A stretch of 15,438 nucleotides of DNA. Source: Legionella genomosp. 1. Lineage in GTDB: Bacteria; Pseudomonadota; Gammaproteobacteria; Legionellales; Legionellaceae. The DNA is taken from the NCBI GenBank assembly GCA_945865355.1, contig CAMBDN010000036.1, positions 1 through 15,438 of the forward strand, in the 5' to 3' direction. Position numbers and translations under genes: made by a program. This document shows, one piece after another, positions 12,910 to 15,438 of this stretch; within the stretch, counting starts at the first letter, position 1, and each line of letters begins with the position of its first letter. The notes beneath the pieces were generated by a model. It did no database searches. It was not told the DNA's origin and was given only the letters and a program-made list of their open reading frames with translations.

Positions 12910-15003
12910 ATGACTGACTTAAACCTTTACAGAAACATTGGAATCTTCGCTCACGTAGATGCCGGAAAAACCACTACGACCGAGCGTATTCTTAAGCTGA
13001 CCGGTAGAATCCACAAAATGGGTGAGGTTCACGAAGGTGAATCAACAACCGATTTCATGGCGCAGGAAGCGGAGCGCGGTATTACTATTCAGTCAGCTGC
13101 GGTCAGTTGTTTCTGGAAAGGTACTCGTTTCAATGTTATCGATACACCTGGACACGTTGACTTCACCGTTGAAGTATATCGTTCATTGAAAGTACTCGAT
13201 GGCGGCATCGGAGTGTTCTGTGGTTCTGGTGGTGTTGAGCCTCAGTCAGAAACCAATTGGCGTTATGCGAACAATTCAAAAGTATCTCGTTTGATTTTCG
13301 TAAACAAGCTGGACCGTATCGGCGCGAATTTCTTGAAAGTGACTGAACAGGTTCAAAAAGTCTTGGGTGCAAACCCATTAATTATGACGTTGCCCATCGG
13401 CATTGAAGATGGTTTCGTCGGCGTTGTCGATTTATTAAGCCGTAAATCGTACATTTGGGACGAAAGTGGCCAGCCAGAAAATTACGTCATTAGTGATGAT
13501 ATTCCAGCAGATATGCTTAACGACGTTGATATGTACCGCAAACAACTCATCGAAACAGCTCTTGAAATGGATGATGATTTGCTGATGGCCTATATCGAAG
13601 GTGTAGAGCCTTCAATAGAAGACGTTAAGCGCTGTATTCGTAAGGGTACGCTCGAATTAGCCTTCTTCCCAACGTATTGCGGTTCAGCCTTTAAAAATAA
13701 AGGCATGCAGTTATTGCTTGACGCTGTGGTTGACTATTTGCCTGCCCCACACGAAGTTAATCCACAACCATTGACAGATGCTGAGGGTGAACCAAACGGC
13801 GAGTTCGCCATCGTTTCTCCTGATGAGCCATTCCGTGCATTGGCATTTAAAATCATGGATGATCGTTTTGGTGCACTAACTTTCGTACGTATCTATTCAG
13901 GGAAACTGAATAAAGGCGATACCATTCTTAACTCCTTTACCGGTAAAACAGAGCGTGTCGGCCGTATGGTTGAGATGCAGGCGAATGAGCGTAATGAATT
14001 GCAAAGTGCGGAAGCTGGCGACATTATTGCTATCGTAGGCATGAAAAACGTTCGAACCGGTCACACGCTTTGCGATCCTAAGCACGAATGTACACTTGAG
14101 GCGATGGTCTTCCCAGAGCCCGTTATCTCGATTGCTGTTTCGCCAAAAGATAAAGGCTCAACTGAAAAAATGAGTATTGCTATTGGTAAGATGGTTGCAG
14201 AAGATCCAACGTTCAGAGTAGAAACTGATATCGATTCAGGTGAAACCATTCTTCGTGGTATGGGTGAATTACATCTTGATATTAAAGTGGATATTTTGAA
14301 GCGTACTTACGATGTTGAATTAGTAGTCGGTCAACCACAGGTTGCTTACCGCGAAACCATAACCAAATCGATTGAAGATAGCTATACCCACAAGAAACAA
14401 TCAGGCGGCTCTGGTCAATACGGTAAGATTGATTACACAATTTCACCAGGCGAGGCAAACACTGGATTCACTTTTGTCTCAACCGTTGTCGGTGGTAACG
14501 TTCCTAAAGAATTCTTCCCAGCAATTGAGAAGGGTTTCCGTTCAATGATGACCACCGGTACATTGGCGGGTTTCCCCGTATTGGATGTGGTCGTTAACCT
14601 CACTGACGGTGGATACCATCCTGTTGACTCATCGGCAATTGCATTTGAAATCGCTGCAAAGGGTGCCTTTAGACAATCTATACCAAAAGCTGGCCCACAG
14701 CTGCTTGAACCCATCATGAAAGTTGACGTTTATAGTACAGAAGATGATGTTGGTAATGTGATTGGTGACTTGAATCGTCGCCGCGGCATGATCTCGGGCC
14801 AAGAGCCTAGCGCATCGGGTGTACGCATTAAGGCCGATGTTCCTCTTGCAGAAATGTTTGGTTACATCAGCACTTTGCGTACTCTTACTTCTGGCCGTGG
14901 TCAATTCTCAATGGAATTCTCGCACTATTCACCTTGCCCAAACAATGTAGCGGAAGCAGTGATAGCCAAAGAAAAAGAGAAAAAAGCTGCAGCAGCCAAG
15001 TAA
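12910..15003 (+). CDS. fusA2: Translation elongation factor G, second copy (EF-G2 type)
   Basis: This is a ribosomal GTPase of the EF-G family, 697 residues and full length. The GTP-binding motifs are intact: AHVDAGKT (14-21), RGIT (56-59), DTPGH (78-82) and NKLD (132-135). The later domains II-V are complete, ending in an Ala/Lys-rich tail. Sequence details (RNIGIFAHVDAGK, GGIGVFCGSGGVEPQSETNW, AFFPTYCGSAFKNKG) match the second EF-G type seen in Pseudomonas and Vibrio, not the str-operon copy. No rpsL, rpsG or tuf lies alongside, which supports a paralogue. The frame extends to a GTG at 12895, but MTDLNLYRNIG at 12910 is the family start and has AAGAG just upstream. Whether it serves translocation, recycling or a stress role cannot be read from the sequence. 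Confidence 0.95.
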   Translation: MTDLNLYRNIGIFAHVDAGKTTTTERILKLTGRIHKMGEVHEGESTTDFMAQEAERGITIQSAAVSCFWKGTRFNVIDTPGHVDFTVEVYRSLKVLDGGIGVFCGSGGVEPQSETNWRYANNSKVSRLIFVNKLDRIGANFLKVTEQVQKVLGANPLIMTLPIGIEDGFVGVVDLLSRKSYIWDESGQPENYVISDDIPADMLNDVDMYRKQLIETALEMDDDLLMAYIEGVEPSIEDVKRCIRKGTLELAFFPTYCGSAFKNKGMQLLLDAVVDYLPAPHEVNPQPLTDAEGEPNGEFAIVSPDEPFRALAFKIMDDRFGALTFVRIYSGKLNKGDTILNSFTGKTERVGRMVEMQANERNELQSAEAGDIIAIVGMKNVRTGHTLCDPKHECTLEAMVFPEPVISIAVSPKDKGSTEKMSIAIGKMVAEDPTFRVETDIDSGETILRGMGELHLDIKVDILKRTYDVELVVGQPQVAYRETITKSIEDSYTHKKQSGGSGQYGKIDYTISPGEANTGFTFVSTVVGGNVPKEFFPAIEKGFRSMMTTGTLAGFPVLDVVVNLTDGGYHPVDSSAIAFEIAAKGAFRQSIPKAGPQLLEPIMKVDVYSTEDDVGNVIGDLNRRRGMISGQEPSASGVRIKADVPLAEMFGYISTLRTLTSGRGQFSMEFSHYSPCPNNVAEAVIAKEKEKKAAAAK

Positions 15004-15025
15004 GGTACTTATCAACCCTTAAAAA

Positions 15026-15051
15026 GCTCCGTCAGTTTGCACTGATGGAGC
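15026..15051 (+). terminator. Terminator-like hairpin after EF-G gene
   Basis: GCTCCGTCAG and CTGATGGAGC pair over 10 bp with one G-U wobble around a 6-base loop. The hairpin begins 22 bases after the EF-G stop and is followed by ATTTCAATAAAT. The U-tract is short and broken, so termination may be incomplete. Confidence 0.6.
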
Positions 15052-15078
15052 ATTTCAATAAATCAGTCAATCAGAGGC

Positions 15079-15125
15079 AGGTCTTTTGATTATCGTATTT
15101 TTTTAATTCGATAATCAAAAGACCT
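15079..15125. repeat. Perfect 17-bp inverted repeat with T-rich loop
   Basis: AGGTCTTTTGATTATCG (15079-15095) and its exact reverse complement (15109-15125) enclose a 13-base loop containing a run of seven T. It lies between the converging fusA2 gene and the minus-strand fragment, 3 bases past the stop of the latter. Neither side has a U-tract after the stem, so it is not a canonical terminator, though a bidirectional one is possible. A mobile-element end or protein-binding site are alternatives. Confidence 0.75.
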
Positions 15126-15128
15126 ATA

Positions 15129-15315
15129 CTATAACGCTTCGATTTTAAATTTCATAATCCCCCAATTCCGGCTCCAAGTGGTTGTTTCACGACCGAATGA
15201 CTCGATGATACGGCGAACAACTGAACCATCTTTCTTACAATTAAATCGTTTACCTATTGCAAGATCTCCAGAAGAGACTTATAACTTTTAGCTCTGTACG
15301 CGACAAAAAATTCAT
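15129..15315 (-). pseudogene. Decayed gene end on the minus strand
   Basis: A 49-residue stop-free stretch (15278 down to the TAG at 15129) has a protein-like C-terminus, with GKRFNCKKDGSVVRRIIESF and then WGIMKFKIEAL. It begins just after an in-frame TAA. Upstream, an ATG at 15315 with GGGGA before it opens MNFLSRTELKVISLF in a different frame, which stops at a TAA. At least one frameshift would be needed to join the two. I do not recognise the family. It could be a frameshifted small gene or the remnant of a larger one. The remaining 15316-15438 is AT-rich and shows no further gene. Confidence 0.35.
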
Positions 15316-15438
15316 ATCATTCCCCGATCTGATTTAAAAGCGGTATTTTGGTAAAAATACCACGCACATTTGCGTTAAAAAGATCTAATTTGAAAAATAA
15401 ATTCGCAAGTAAATCAACAAGGTAATCCAAGCCGTACC

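Noticed and set aside
13163..14904. Minus-strand open frames of 62-94 codons inside the EF-G gene.
   Set aside because: They are antisense shadows of a highly conserved coding sequence.

Overview
The window comes from an AT-rich (about 40% GC by eye) Gram-negative bacterium, most likely a gammaproteobacterium. A Legionella-like or related Legionellales host would fit, but this is inferred from gene content and style, and no rRNA or other taxonomic marker is present. The evidence for a Gram-negative aerobe is a complete cytochrome bo3 quinol oxidase operon with a lipoprotein-type subunit II, a GrxC-type glutaredoxin, a TspO/MBR protein and a second, stand-alone EF-G.

Layout. 1-470 holds no gene I can support, only a hairpin just before the first gene. 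471-3179 (+) is a two-gene unit: a bestrophin-like channel and a large DhaL/DAK2-DegV fusion that joins the halves of a fatty acid kinase. 3277-7157 (-) is cyoABCD, tightly packed and translationally coupled, with no cyoE beside it. A small four-helix membrane protein (7259-7651, +) diverges from cyoA. On the minus strand follow tspO (8570-9046) and an SDR-fold protein (7796-8494), separated by a strong hairpin. 9146-10001 (+) carries a 79-residue unknown protein and a small basic protein with a Lys/Ala/Pro-rich, histone-H1-like tail.

10002-11770 looks like an accessory patch. It has a palindrome-rich non-coding stretch, an isochorismatase/nicotinamidase-family gene with an odd start region, and a truncated LysE-type exporter remnant. 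11772-12690 (+) is grxC, a possible 29-residue ORF that exactly fills the gap, and an unknown 191-residue protein. 12910-15003 (+) is the second EF-G gene (fusA2 type) behind a perfect TATAAT box. It is followed by a terminator-like hairpin, a perfect 17-bp inverted repeat, and the decayed end of a minus-strand gene.

How the genes fit together. The cyo operon is a terminal oxidase taking electrons from ubiquinol; its ligand, quinol-site and proton-channel residues are all visible. The fusion protein would phosphorylate fatty acids. The remaining genes are individually recognisable housekeeping or accessory functions without an obvious shared pathway. I did not find a clear-cut new multi-gene system. 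The most unusual items are an SDR that has lost the catalytic Tyr and Asn, the FakA/FakB-type fusion, an isochorismatase-family gene whose strong Shine-Dalgarno points at an ATT codon, the tiny coupled ORF after grxC, and the 17-bp inverted repeat after fusA2.
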